A stretch of DNA of 64,000 nt, taken from NCBI GenBank assembly GCA_025738555.1, contig JAOVFP010000013.1:1860001-1924000 (forward strand), in the 5' to 3' direction. Origin of the DNA: Cyathus striatus (taxonomy: Eukaryota; Basidiomycota; Agaricomycetes; Agaricales; Nidulariaceae). Under the pieces are notes generated by a model, which saw only the letters and a program-made list of their open reading frames with translations, searched no databases and had not been told where the DNA came from. How positions within the stretch are numbered: position 1 is the first letter of the stretch; each line of letters starts with the position of its first letter. Of this stretch, positions 11,377 through 21,600 are shown piece by piece. The position numbers and the translations under genes were made by a program.

Positions 11377-11602
11377 ATAGTTTTAGCAAGTACACCTTCT
11401 AGCAACTAGGAAATGCAGTTAAGAAATATGTATCCCAGCACTATATTATTATCAGTGTAATATAGAAAAGCCAAAATGACTAAACAAACAATGAATAAGT
11501 AGTCTATAGAAAGAACATTTTACATTTATTGTGTACAACTATAACTTGCAGATTGGAAACTGTATCTTTATTCACATTTATTCACAAATTATATTAATGA
11601 AG

Positions 11603-12254
11603 TGTCATATCTGTGACAAAGCCCCTAGGACTGATGCTAGTTGATGTTATGTTTCATCTGAGAATTGTATGTTTCCTCCAGACTGTATACATTTGTTATA
11701 TATGGAACTCTCACTTATTAATATTTACTTGTAAGTGTTTACTTGTCCCTTCCCTTTATTACTATTATTTGTTCTATGCCTTTCCATTACTTCTAGTTCA
11801 TTCCATTACTCCCATCCCCATTAGTTTTACCCCATTCCTCATCATCACTGTAACTATTGGCATGGAACTAGTCTACTGTAGTCTACATTCTCTAGAGTTA
11901 CTTATCCCCTAGTATGCCACAAACCCATAGACACTAACTCCTTCTGCATCCAGGACAAAGTAATTACTATATAAACTACTTCATATTGTAAGTAGACTAC
12001 AGTTTTGAATCAACTATGTTAACACCCTTTCCTTCACTGGGGACTTGTCCCAACTCTGAGATATCATCATCAACTCCACTCTGTTCTAAATATGGAATGA
12101 GAAGTTCAAGGGGTGCAACATATAAATTGAAGCCAACATTCCACTACTCCTGTATATTGTTTATTATTCCTGAGCCCATACTTATGTGCTCTACCTTTGT
12201 CATTAGACTTTCTCCCACAGTTCAATCCTTAGTGGATTGGAATGGGATGTGACA
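11603..12254 (+). mobile_element. 5' LTR of gypsy element 1
   Basis: A 652-bp block starting TGTCATATCTGTGACA and ending ATGTGACA has the TG...CA form and short inverted ends. It is clearly homologous along its length to the solo LTR at 19689-20296 and more distantly to the other LTRs here. Gag-like sequence begins 55 bp downstream. The matching 3' LTR is not in the window, so the target duplication cannot be read. Confidence 0.8.
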
Positions 12255-12308
12255 GTATTCGAAACTTACTTCCTTGAATCTTCTCTGCTTGTTTCTTGTT
12301 TTCTTCCA

Positions 12309-13969
12309 ATGGCTACTTATACTGAAACTGCACACCAACACAGTCATCAGCAATGGACAGTTCCACTGCAAGCCTGACACAGTGATTGTTTGGCTTCACA
12401 GCAACCTGCTGCTGTTACCAGTACTCCTGCCATCCTGAGGCCTCTTTTGGTCTCTTGTTCTCCTGCTCCAGAGTCGGCAAGTGCATTGGTCTTGAGAATC
12501 CCTATCTTGGCCAGATGCACTCAACATGTGCTTCAACCAGCATTTGAGTACATCAGCACTGCCCAACCCATGCCACTTGTTTTTCCTTTTAACCTGACAC
12601 TCATCCCACATGCTACCATTGACTCCAACCTGCAAGCTCCAACTCTGGGTCTAGCACCCCCTAAGGTACCTATACCTTCAGGTGCTGGGAGCACCCTGCC
12701 ACCACCTACACCCAGAGATAATGGCAATGAGAGCAATGGAGATGAATTGTCTGATGACAGCTCCAACAATAAGCACTCTGACAGTGATTCTCAGTTTGGC
12801 AACATTGAGGATGAAGTACCTCCTTCAGATTACAATAATCCTACAGGCCCTGGGGAAATTCCCCTGGTGGGCCTGGCAGATCTGGAGGCTCTGGTCCTTT
12901 GTCTCATAGCTCTTCTTGCTCATCCTCTCATCACCCTCATCATTGCCACTATGACAGAGAGGATGTGGTTGGCACTCTGACTACCATTGTTGAGTGCATC
13001 ATGGAATGACCACCTCCTCCCCCTACACCATGTGACAAGAAGGTTCATGCACCTGACATCTTTGATGGCTCTAGCACTGACAAGCTAGATGCTTTCTTGA
13101 CTCAGTGCTACCTGAATTTTCGAAACAACCCCCATCTCTACAATAGTGATCAGGCAAAAGTTGATTATACATTGACTTTCCTCCAGGGAGCTGCAGGGGC
13201 ATTGTTCAGTATGCATCTTGACAAGGGTGTTTATGAGTGCTGGATGGACAATTGGCTGTTCTTTGTTAGTTTGCTCTGGAGCCATTTTGGCCAAACCAAC
13301 CCATGAGCAGAGGCTGAGCTAGAGATTCATGCATTGAAGATGGAAAATCACCATTGCATTACTTCATACAGGATCAGTTTCAACAAGTATGCTACATTGT
13401 TGAACTGGGATGATCCTTCCCTCACCTTGCAATACTACTATGGTCTCTGTCCATGCATTAAGGACAAAATCTCAGGTAGGGAAATCCTGAATCCTGAATC
13501 CCTTCAGCCCATGAAGGCTTTAGCCCAGGGTTTTGACCAGCATCATTGGGAATGCAACACTGAGTGTTCCATTGAGGAGAAGTGCCAGAGGCCTTCTACT
13601 TCAGCTGCTAGTAATCAGTGCCAAGGAACTTTTCTTGAGGACAACTCCCTCGATTCCCAGTGCTGCTCATGTCAACCCTCCCAGTACTTCCTCCAGGTCT
13701 TCACCCCACAGACCCAATAGGAGCCAACCTTGGCCTCCTACCTCTCAGGCTCCTGACCTGACTGGTAAGCTTGGGCCTGATGGCAAGTTACTCTCTGAGG
13801 AACATAAATGTCATGTGGATAACAAGCTTTGCTTGTTTTGTGCCAGACCCAGCCACATGGCCAAGGATTGCTGCAAGGCTACCTCCACAGCTGCAAGAGC
13901 CCATGCCACTGCTATTTCCCCTGAGATGTCTGCCTCAGTGAGCCCCACTAAAGGGAGCTCAAAAAAATA
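12309..13969 (+). pseudogene. gag: Gypsy element 1 gag remnant
   Basis: The ATG at 12309 gives MATYTETAHQHSH, matching the gag start of elements 2 and 3, but TGA follows after 22 codons. The broken frames then give the Pro/Ser/Asp-rich N-terminal part (to about 12980). The retrotransposon gag capsid region (FDGSSTDKLDAFLTQ, ALFSMHLDKGVYECWMDN) and a CCHC zinc knuckle (CLFCARPSHMAKDC, about 13829-13870) follow. At least three frameshifts or stops interrupt it. Gag would assemble the particle and bind RNA; this copy cannot. Confidence 0.85.
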
Positions 13970-16900
13970 GAGTGCAGTCCTTGCAACTCCACACAAGTCA
14001 AGGGCCATGTTCCTCTCCCTTGTGCTCATATGGAGGTAAGACTTAATGTGTCCACTCTTTCTGACCCAAGCCATCATTTCCTCCATCAGATTCATATCCT
14101 CCTCCAAGCATCTCTATGATCAATGCTGCCACATTTCTTAGAGCTAGCAAACTTGAAGGTTCTCAGACCTTCAGGATACATCTCAGTGCTGTAGTCTCTG
14201 CATCTGCTGCTGCCACTATGACCACAGAGACCATTGCCCTTTCTAATGTTCCTTCAGACTACCACAAGTTTGCTGATGTCTTCAGCAAAACCTGGGAAGA
14301 TACACTTGCTCCACACTGTCCTTACAATTTCAAAATCAACCTGGATGAAGGCACTGCCCCTCCAGTTGGTATGGTGTACTCTCTTTCTCAATCTGAGCTT
14401 GGATCTCTATGAGAGTTCATAGATGAACATCTTCATATTAGCTTTATTTGTCCTTCACATTCTCTGCACAGGGCACCAGTACTTTTCATCCAAAAGAAGG
14501 ATGGTTCACTTCAGCTTTGTGTCAATTTTCATGGACTTAATGCCATCTCCAAGAAGGATAGGTGCCCTCTCCCTCTCATTTTACCATCTTGTCTGTATTA
14601 CTGATGGAGTTGAATGGAAGACTGCCTTTTGCACTCGTTATGGCTTGTTTGAATGGCTAGTAATGCCATTTACTTACCAACACACCTGCAGCCTTTCAAT
14701 GTTTTATGAACAACATCTTCAAAGATTTACTTGATGTGTGTGTAATAGTTTACCTCAATGACATCCTTATCTACTCTAATAACATCAAGGAACACTGTTG
14801 ACACATTAAAGAAGTCTTGCATCAATTACAAAAGTGATACACCAGCTTTTAAAATAAACTTATTATGGCATTTTATTCAAACTCCTATATTCTATCTGTG
14901 CAGATGCCACCCCATGAGTACAAGAGTTGGAATGAGTCTTGAGTTGCCAATTATAGTATTTTATACAAAATACATTACTAAGGGAAGAGTACAAGGGCTG
15001 GGGCTGAGACCCGTGCTGCCAGCTAAAGTATCTCCTCAATACAAACCAAGGGTATGGAAAGATATATTATATGGGTTGCTGGCTTTCTGCACTTATTAAA
15101 TATGCTCTATTCATTTCTTAGTAGCCACTAAGCTACTTATTTAATTATTGGTATTCTGTGATGGGGCTGCCATGCTGCTCTCGCACACCTTGGATGGTGC
15201 TCTAGCATGAAGTCCAAACACATCATACCATGTGCCATTATTATGTAATGCTCTGGAGGAAATTCCCATTGCCTCGTCTCAAGGCTGTAGCAAAAGGATG
15301 TATCTCATGCTGCCCATATCCAGACCCAAAATGGCTGCACTAGAGACATGTGCAAAACCATATGGGATGCTGTGAGCGAAACTGCCAAGTATGGCACATA
15401 TGCCATCACATGCTATTGATGTGCACATCACAAAGAAGCCATTAACTCCGAAATTCCATGTAACTGAGCATGTACCTACATGTGCACACACTTTAGCACA
15501 TGTACCAAGCTAGTACCAATACTGCAGCATTTGAGGTGCCTTGGGAACAAGTTGTAACCATATGGTTTACCATATGGAGGGTTCTCTGCACCTCTGAGAA
15601 CCTAGGACAGTTTCAGAAGTAGATATATGCCATTTATTTACACATATGATATGCTATTTTACCATTACAAATAAAGTAGGTAGAACTGTAGTATATAACT
15701 TAGGGATGGTAGTGTAGGTAGAGCCAAGTACTGCATGAGCTGTCTTCCATTCTCGAAGTAGAGTAACATTCTGAAATCAGTATCTGAAGTTTTGATTAGA
15801 ATTTGAAGTACCAAGTACTGTTGAATTGAATTGAATATTGGTTATCTGAGTTTTTGAACTAGTACTGCAATTGAAGTGTAAAACCCAGTCTCAGAAATCA
15901 AGCTATAGTCTTTAAAGTCATTCTATTTCATTATTGCTAACCAGATACCCTTCATACTAAATATAACTAATGTAAATACCTATTTTATGTTGGTGGTGCT
16001 ACTACTGACATAATAAAGTACTACTAAAAGTTAGTCATATCAAAAGCATGGTCTTTATGCCCAGGCAGATAAGTCTGAATTCCACACAGAGTCTGTTGAG
16101 TACCTCAGTTATGTTCTTTCTCCATATGGCCTCACAATGTCTAAGGACAAAGTCCAAACAATTCAGAATTGGCCCAAGCCTAGAAAAGTGAAAGACATTC
16201 AGTCTTTCCTTAGCTTCACCAATTTCTATCAACATTTCATTAACATGTCTTACTCAAAAGGGTTTGAAGTGGGATTTTACCCCTGCATGCTGTGTGGCAT
16301 TCAAACATCTGAAAGATGCTTTCAGTATGGCTCCAGTGCTTACATACTGGGTGCCAGATGCACAGATTATAGTGGAGACCAATGCTTCAGACTATGCATT
16401 CAGAGCTATTCTCTCTATCATCATTGATGATGGTGATATCCACCCTATAGCATTCCACTTCAGGACCTTCACTGCCCCAGAGTTGAATTACAACACCCAT
16501 GACAAAGAACTCCTAGCTATTTTTGAAGCTTTCAAAGTATGGTGACATTACTTGGAGGGTTCAGGTATTCCAATTGATGTGGTCACTGACCAAAAGAACC
16601 TCAAATACTTTTCTATCACCAAGATTCTTACTTGCCATCAAGCTCATTGGTCAGAGTCTCTTTCTCAATTCAATCTAGTTATACATTTTCATCTGGGGAA
16701 GCTTGGAGCTAAACCAGACACTTTAACTAGACACTGGGATGTCTATTCTAAAGAGGGGGATAATAACTATGCCAAAGTTAATCTGCATAACTTTAGGCCA
16801 GTTTTCACTCAAGAACAACTCACTACTTCATTGTGAGCTACTATTCTCTTTCTACCCATTCTCAGAGCTAGCATGGTTATGGATGTTGAGCAACTTCATC

Positions 16901-17270
16901 ATGATATCCTGATAGCTCAACCTACTGACACTGTTGCTGCTATTCATCTCTGGGATCCTGCTGGTTGTTGGTCAGTCAGAACAGGCAAATTACTCCATCT
17001 CAATGAACATATCTATGTTCCCAATGACAACTCCCTTCACCTTTGCATTCTTCAGTACAAGCATGATCACATCCTCACTGGACACCCCAGTCAAAACAAA
17101 ATCTTGTCCATCATAAGGTGTGAATACACTTGGCCTGGACTTCATACTTATATCAAGGATTATTGTAAGTCCTGTACAACTTGCATGCAATCTAAACCCC
17201 AAAGGCATTGACCCTATGGCACTTTGAAACAACTCCCAGTTCTGGCTCATCCTTGGAGTTCTATATCCAT
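13970..17270 (+). pseudogene. pol: Gypsy element 1 pol remnant (RT, RNase H, integrase zinc finger)
   Basis: Protease is essentially deleted: about 100 bp separate the gag tail from the RT leader. RT fragments follow ([35 protein letters not shown], then LNDILIYSN in place of the YLDD box). A deletion removes the region between RT motifs near 14580. After the 1.2-kb insert at 14834-16040, RNase H (VPDAQIIVETNASDYA, ELNYNTHDKELLAIFEAF) and the integrase HHCC finger (HDHILTGHPSQNK, CKSCTTCMQSK) are recognisable. Multiple in-frame stops (for example near 14410 and 16543) make it non-coding. Confidence 0.9.
14834..16040. mobile_element. 1.2-kb non-coding insertion in element 1 RT
   Basis: Comparison with elements 2-4 shows that RT is continuous across this point (…QLQ / KHGLYAQ…). 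The 1207-bp block is flanked by CAAAA at 14829-14833 and 16041-16045, a likely 5-bp target duplication. It contains no coding frame above about 110 codons and no recognised domain. The ends (GTGATACACC… / …AGTCATAT) are not clear inverted repeats. It could be a solo LTR-like or internally deleted element of unknown class. Confidence 0.6.
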
Positions 17271-17349
17271 GAGCTCTTTACACTTAGCCAGGTGTTCTGT
17301 ACAGATTTGGCAGAGGTTTTTTCAGATTTATGCAACCTGAAAATTCTGT

Positions 17350-17775
17350 ACAGAATCTGATGAAATGGGGTGATGTAATAATGAAATGGGATGATGTAAT
17401 GATGAAATGGGGAGTTCTAATGATGAAATGGGATGTTTTAATGATGAAACAAGGTGATGTAATGATGAAATGAGGTGATGTAATGATGAAACAAAGTGAT
17501 GTAATGATGAAATGGGATGTTTTAATAATGAAATAAGGTGATGTAATGATGAAATGAGGTGATGTAATGATGAAACAGAATGTTTTAATGATGAAATGGG
17601 ATGTTTTAATAATGAAACAGGATGTTTTAATGATGAAATGGAATGCTTTAATGATGAAACAGGATGCTTTAATGATGAAACGGGATGTTTTAATGATGAA
17701 ACAAGGTGATGTAATGTTTAATGATGAAATGAGGTGATGTAATGATGAAATGGGATGATGTAATAATGAAACAGA
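17350..17775. repeat. 21-bp tandem array inside element A
   Basis: About twenty units of the type ATGATGAAATGGGATGTTTT, with variants GAGGTGATGTA and AACAGGATG. The length is mostly 21 bp, which is why spurious open frames run through it on the minus strand. Confidence 0.85.
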
Positions 17776-17924
17776 ATAATGTACAAGGGAACAGGAATAG
17801 TGAAACACTTGATGGGTGTACACTACCTTTACTCATGGATTTTAGCTTTTCTAAACATGTAATTAGTACTCATCAAACAGTAAACACAGTGATGAAATGG
17901 GGGGATGTATTGATGAAACAGGAT

Positions 17925-18300
17925 TTCAAGTGTGACATGTTGGAAAAAGTGTGACATATTGGAAAGGGTGTCACACATTGAAAAGGGTGTGACATGTTGG
18001 AAAGGGTGTGACATGTTGGAAATGGGTGTGACACATGGGAAAGGGTGTGACACATTGGAAAAGGGTGTGACACATTGGAAAGGGTGTCACACGTTGGAAA
18101 GAGTGTGACACATTGGAAAGGATGTCACATGTTGGAAAGAGTGTCACACATTGGAAAGAGTGTCACATGCCTTGTCACACTTTCTCCAACATTTTCCAAC
18201 ATGTCACGCTTTTCCAACATTTTCCAGTATGTCACGCTTTTCAAACATGTCACACATGTCACACTTTTCCAACATGTTCCAACATGTCACACTTATTCCC
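17925..18300. repeat. 19-20-bp array forming a large palindrome in element A
   Basis: Units of the form TGGAAAGGGTGTGACACAT repeat from 17925 to about 18170. The same word then recurs inverted (CTTTTCCAACATGTCACAC) to about 18300, so the array can fold back on itself. Confidence 0.8.
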
Positions 18301-18417
18301 TTGTCACATTGATCATCAATAATGTATTGACAACTTGCTTATTCAACAAACAACTATCACTGATAGTTTAATAAGAACAGATTCTGCACAGACTCCTTGG
18401 GGGAGTGTAAATTACTG

Positions 18418-19583
18418 ATATCCATGGATTTCATTGAGACACTTCCTAAATCCAGAACAGAAGAGTATAACTCCATACTGGTTGTTGTAGATTGAAGCTT
18501 TGATCAGCATCATCTCTTCAATAAGGGAAGGTTATAGGATTTATAGATCAAAGGTCAGTTGACTCGTTATCCCAACATGTTGACGTGGCTCACCTGAAAT
18601 GCTCACTTCATCATCTCTCCCTTTCATAGACTAGTTTTTTTGATCCAGAGTTGGCAACATTGTTCCATTCCCCAAGTCACACAAGTGCCCACCTCCATAC
18701 CTCACACCATCCCACCTGTACACACCAAAAATGCCCCAAGAAACCCTTGAAGACAAATTTGCAACACTATTCCATCCATCCACACTGTGTGCATCACCCA
18801 CAACCAAATCCACACCTCTGCCATTTGACATGTTTCCCCCTTCCGAACCTGCCACAGCCCACCCATTCTCTAGACCCACACACACAAACACACAAAACAG
18901 ACTATTCATGTCCTCAATGGACTCATTTGGCTCATTCATCAGTGTCAACCCAGCTGATGATCTGCTTTCATTGGGGTTTGAGGGGGTGGATGGGGGGCAT
19001 GAAGGGAAGGGGCAAGTGAGGAATGGGAATGGGAATGGGAATCCGATGTTGAGTTTCTTTGATTGCTATTTGCAGGATGCGAAAAGGGCCAGTGAAGCCT
19101 GCAGGAGGGATTTAGTCAGGGAGCTGATGAGGTACAAGGAGGATCTGAGGGTTTGGTTGGATGAGCATTGGGACTCTGCCTCTGCACCTGCCTCTTCCAC
19201 TACCAAGGAGGAAGAATGGCCTATGCAAGTGCAAGAACCACTTATACCCCTCCCCCATGAACAACCTCACATCCACCAACCCAAACTTCCACACAGTCAA
19301 TTCTCACTAGATGACATTGATACATCCTATTTCACCCCCACACCTCAAACTTCCCCATCTCCCATCCCATCCACCCCTCCACTCCAGGCATCTCCACCAA
19401 TGCTACACATGCACATTCCAGGCTCATCACCCTGCTTGCTCTCATTAACACCTCAACCCAGTCTCACAAGCAGGCAATATTCATTCCTTGTTATAACACC
19501 ATCACTTCTGCTCAACTTGCTCAACTCTTTGTCTTGCACATTTTCTCTAAACATGGTGTTCCAGGACATGTTACTTCTGACAG
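18418..19583 (+). pseudogene. Gypsy element 1 integrase remnant, interrupted
   Basis: The catalytic core resumes after element A (SMDFIETLPKSRTEEYNSIL, 18421-18493) and breaks at about 18498. It resumes again near 19467 with the QAIFIP and AQLFVLHIFSKHG stretch and stops within the second catalytic segment (GHVTSD, about 19583), where the next mobile sequence begins. Only the first two Asp-bearing segments remain; the Glu and C-terminal domains are lost. Confidence 0.8.
18498..19466 (+). other. About 970-bp insertion with an unrecognised ORF
   Basis: Integrase coding is interrupted between VVVD and KQAIFIP. The insert carries an open frame from ATG 18731 that runs through it and then reads into integrase sequence in the wrong frame to 19627. 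The insert-encoded part is rich in Pro, Ser, Thr and His, with one helical Glu/Arg-rich stretch (QDAKRASEACRRDLVRELMR, about residues 116-135). I recognise no domain. Composition resembles a cellular gene exon more than a retroelement. No clear target duplication is visible. Confidence 0.45.
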
Positions 19584-19688
19584 ACATAAGTGTTAGCCAA
19601 AATTATCATAAGTGTAGTGTTTTATGATTGCTGCAATGTTCTATACAATGATCACCTAGATCATAAGATTAGGTGTTTTGAAGGGTTA

Positions 19689-20296
19689 TATCATATCCGT
19701 GACAATCCCTGAACCATTGAAGTCAACTCCAGAGTTACTCTGCTTTTGTACGTTTCCTCCAGACTATGTATACTTATTATATATTGAACTCTTCCTTACT
19801 AATATTTACTTGTAACTGTTTACTTGTTCCTTCCCTTTAATATTACTACCTCATTCTCCAGCTGCAGCCATTTCACCTATGACTATAATCTAGAGGTGTA
19901 CTACTAGTTACTTATGGTCTACATTCTATGGAGTTTACTTATCCCTAGGATGCCACATACCCATGGGCATTACTCCATATGCATTCAGACAAAGTAGTTT
20001 ACTATATAAACTACTCCTGTAATGTAGATATAAGTTAGTTTTGAATCAACTAAGTTTACACCTTTCTCCTACTTGGGCCTTGAGCCAACTCCGCTATTTT
20101 GCCACTTACTCCACTTTGTTCTAAATACAGAACTGGAAGTCCAAGGGGCACAACACACAAGTTGAAGCCAATGTTCCACTACTCCTGTACTTGTTCACTA
20201 TCTCCATGCACCCTACTAACATGTACAAGTTACTCTGCTACTTAGACTATCTCCTCCAAGGTTCTTGTCTCTAGTGGAATAGAACGGGACATGACA
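19689..20296 (+). mobile_element. Solo gypsy LTR
   Basis: A 608-bp block homologous to the LTR at 11603-12254, starting TATCATATCCGTGACA (first G mutated) and ending GGACATGACA. It is flanked by GGTTA on both sides (19684-19688 and 20297-20301), an intact 5-bp target duplication. It is therefore an independent insertion reduced to one LTR, and not the 3' LTR of element 1. Confidence 0.85.
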
Positions 20297-20301
20297 GGTT
20301 A

Positions 20302-20660
20302 TTCACTCATTAATACTAAATCTAATGGTGATCATAAGTGATCAATGAATGTTTCTATAGGTTATTAGCTTATTATTTGTACTAATAATTGTTCAGGTGA
20401 TCATATGTGATCATTAAGTGTTTCAAGAGCATAGTAGCCTATTATTACTAGATCTAATGGTGATCATAAGTGATCATTGAGTGTTTCAATAAGGTATTAG
20501 CCAATTATTACTACTAATGATTATTCAGGTGATCATAGGTGATCATTAAGTATTTCAAGAGTATATTCACCTATTATTATTAGATCTAATAGTGATCATA
20601 AGTGATCATTAAGTATTTCACATTGCAAGGGTATATTAGAATATTATTAATACTAATGAA
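20302..20660. repeat. Tandem units with GTGATCATAAGTGATCATT core
   Basis: About six units of 60-65 bp, each with the near-palindromic core GTGATCATAAGTGATCATT followed by AGTATTTC-type sequence and a TATTATTAC stretch. They are a diverged relative of the 70-bp units in the KDZ element arms. Confidence 0.75.
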
Positions 20661-20689
20661 TCCACAGCATCACATTTGTCACATTCTTA

Positions 20690-20800
20690 TGCACATCACG
20701 TTTGTCACACATATTCCTGTGCATCACATCTGTCACATTTCTACAATGCGTCACATATGTCACACATATTCCCACACACCATGTTTGTCATGTTTTCCAT
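20690..20800. repeat. Short TGTCACA-rich repeat
   Basis: Four or five copies of CATCACATTTGTCACA-like words spaced about 25 bp apart. The same TGTCACAC word dominates the arrays of elements A and B. Confidence 0.5.
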
Positions 20801-21124
20801 CACTTTTGGACCTGTTATAACATGTGAAATATCTCAAGTTTTATTTATCAGATACAGAATATAACAATAGTAAGTATGTGTATATATTTTTGCTTTTTAC
20901 ATTTGCTCACACTTGTGGAGTCTAATGGCACAGTCAGAAGGGCAATTATGAGGTGCTGAATGCTTAACAGTCAAAGGAAGAGAAATTGATCACATGTGTG
21001 TGGTTACCTATATATTCATTCCATTGTTCAAACTGTTACAGAAGCAAAGTATCCAAATGTGCAGAATAACCTATTGAAACAAAGGAAACAAAAATATTTT
21101 TGTAGAATTGAAGGTCATCACATA

Positions 21125-21600
21125 GGATATGACAATTAGAAGATTGTGGAAGTGTAACAATAATAAGAACTAGAATTTCCTGAGACCTCATATTCAATAT
21201 CACCATCAACCTGGACAGGTGGTGGTGGTGGTGGTGGAATAATGTGATCTGGGATAGTGTTTTCAGTATTGGGTTCAAACATGGATACATGGAATACTGG
21301 GTGGACTGCATGGAATTGTTCTGGAAGGTGCAAGGTATGCAAATGTGATCTGGCAAGTGTGATGACTTCAAAAGGTCCTAGGAACTTTTCTGCAAGTTTC
21401 TGGGATGGCCAGGTTGTCCAGAAGTACTCAGCTTTAACATATACCTTTGTCCCAATGGGGAATGCAGGTGCAGGTTTGTGACATGCATTGGCAGGTGCTT
21501 GGTAGTGTTTCTGTGCACTGAGTATTTCAGTCCAAAGCATCTTGTGAAGTTCCTCAAGGTTTACTGTGAAGTGTCAGGCACAAGTGGAAGTGAGATCACA
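21125..21600 (-). pseudogene. Gypsy element 4 integrase C-terminus, truncated chromodomain
   Basis: The minus strand gives the integrase C-terminal domain (VKAEYFWTTWPSQKLAEKFL, LGPFEVITLARS, FHAVHPVFHVSMFEPN), the Pro run and the first residues of a chromodomain (DIEYEV). The rest of the chromodomain is lost. GGATATGACA at 21125-21134 equals the outer end of the reverse LTRs in this window, so a stub of the 3' LTR may follow below 21134, but I cannot trace it further. Confidence 0.8.

Larger units (their letters stand above)
10398..11602. other. Intergenic region downstream of the NLR-like gene
   Basis: AT-rich sequence without a coding frame longer than 64 codons. It holds only the stem-loop element near 10843 and the tRNA-like sequence at 11303. 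The first about 200 bp presumably include the 3' UTR, but no polyadenylation signal stands out. Confidence 0.5.
17271..18417. mobile_element. hAT-like non-autonomous element A, satellite-filled
   Basis: The 8-bp sequence ATATCCAT flanks it exactly (17263-17270 and 18418-18425); joining the flanks restores gypsy integrase (ISMDFIETLP). The ends read GAGCTCTTTACACTTAGCCA and, inverted, CAGTAATTTACACTCCCCCA, sharing TTTACACT. The ends match element B (46788-48838) in the opposite orientation. Subterminal CTGTACAG/TTCTGCACAG words form small hairpins. Internally it is two tandem arrays with no transposase. The 8-bp duplication and subterminal repeats fit hAT; other superfamilies with 8-bp duplications are possible. 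Confidence 0.85.
19584..20918. mobile_element. Relic with KDZ-type terminal repeats
   Basis: The left end ACATAAGTGTTAGCCAAAA matches the left end of the large KDZ element at 46109 (ACATAAGTGTCAGCAAAA). Roughly 60-bp units containing GTGATCATAAGTGATCATT follow at 20302-20660, related to the 70-bp units of that element. A possible right end is GCTCACACTTGTGG (to 20918), inverted relative to the left. No transposase is present. The expected gypsy continuation is not found beyond 20918, so the right boundary is uncertain. Confidence 0.5.

Noticed and set aside
17263..17271. A 9-bp target duplication (Mutator-type) for element A
   Set aside because: ATATCCATG could be read as 9 bp, but element B has an exact 8-bp duplication with the same termini, so 8 bp is consistent for both.
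17284..17823. 179-codon minus-strand ORF rich in FIIK/HFII repeats
   Set aside because: It is a translation of the 21-bp tandem array; 21 is a multiple of three, so stops are avoided by chance.
17873..18371. Short ORFs reading SHPFP/CHTLS repeats
   Set aside because: Products of the 19-bp array of element A.
11603..20296. Reading the LTRs at 11603-12254 and 19689-20296 as the two ends of one gypsy element
   Set aside because: The second LTR has its own GGTTA duplication and sits in non-gypsy sequence; integrase breaks off 105 bp before it.
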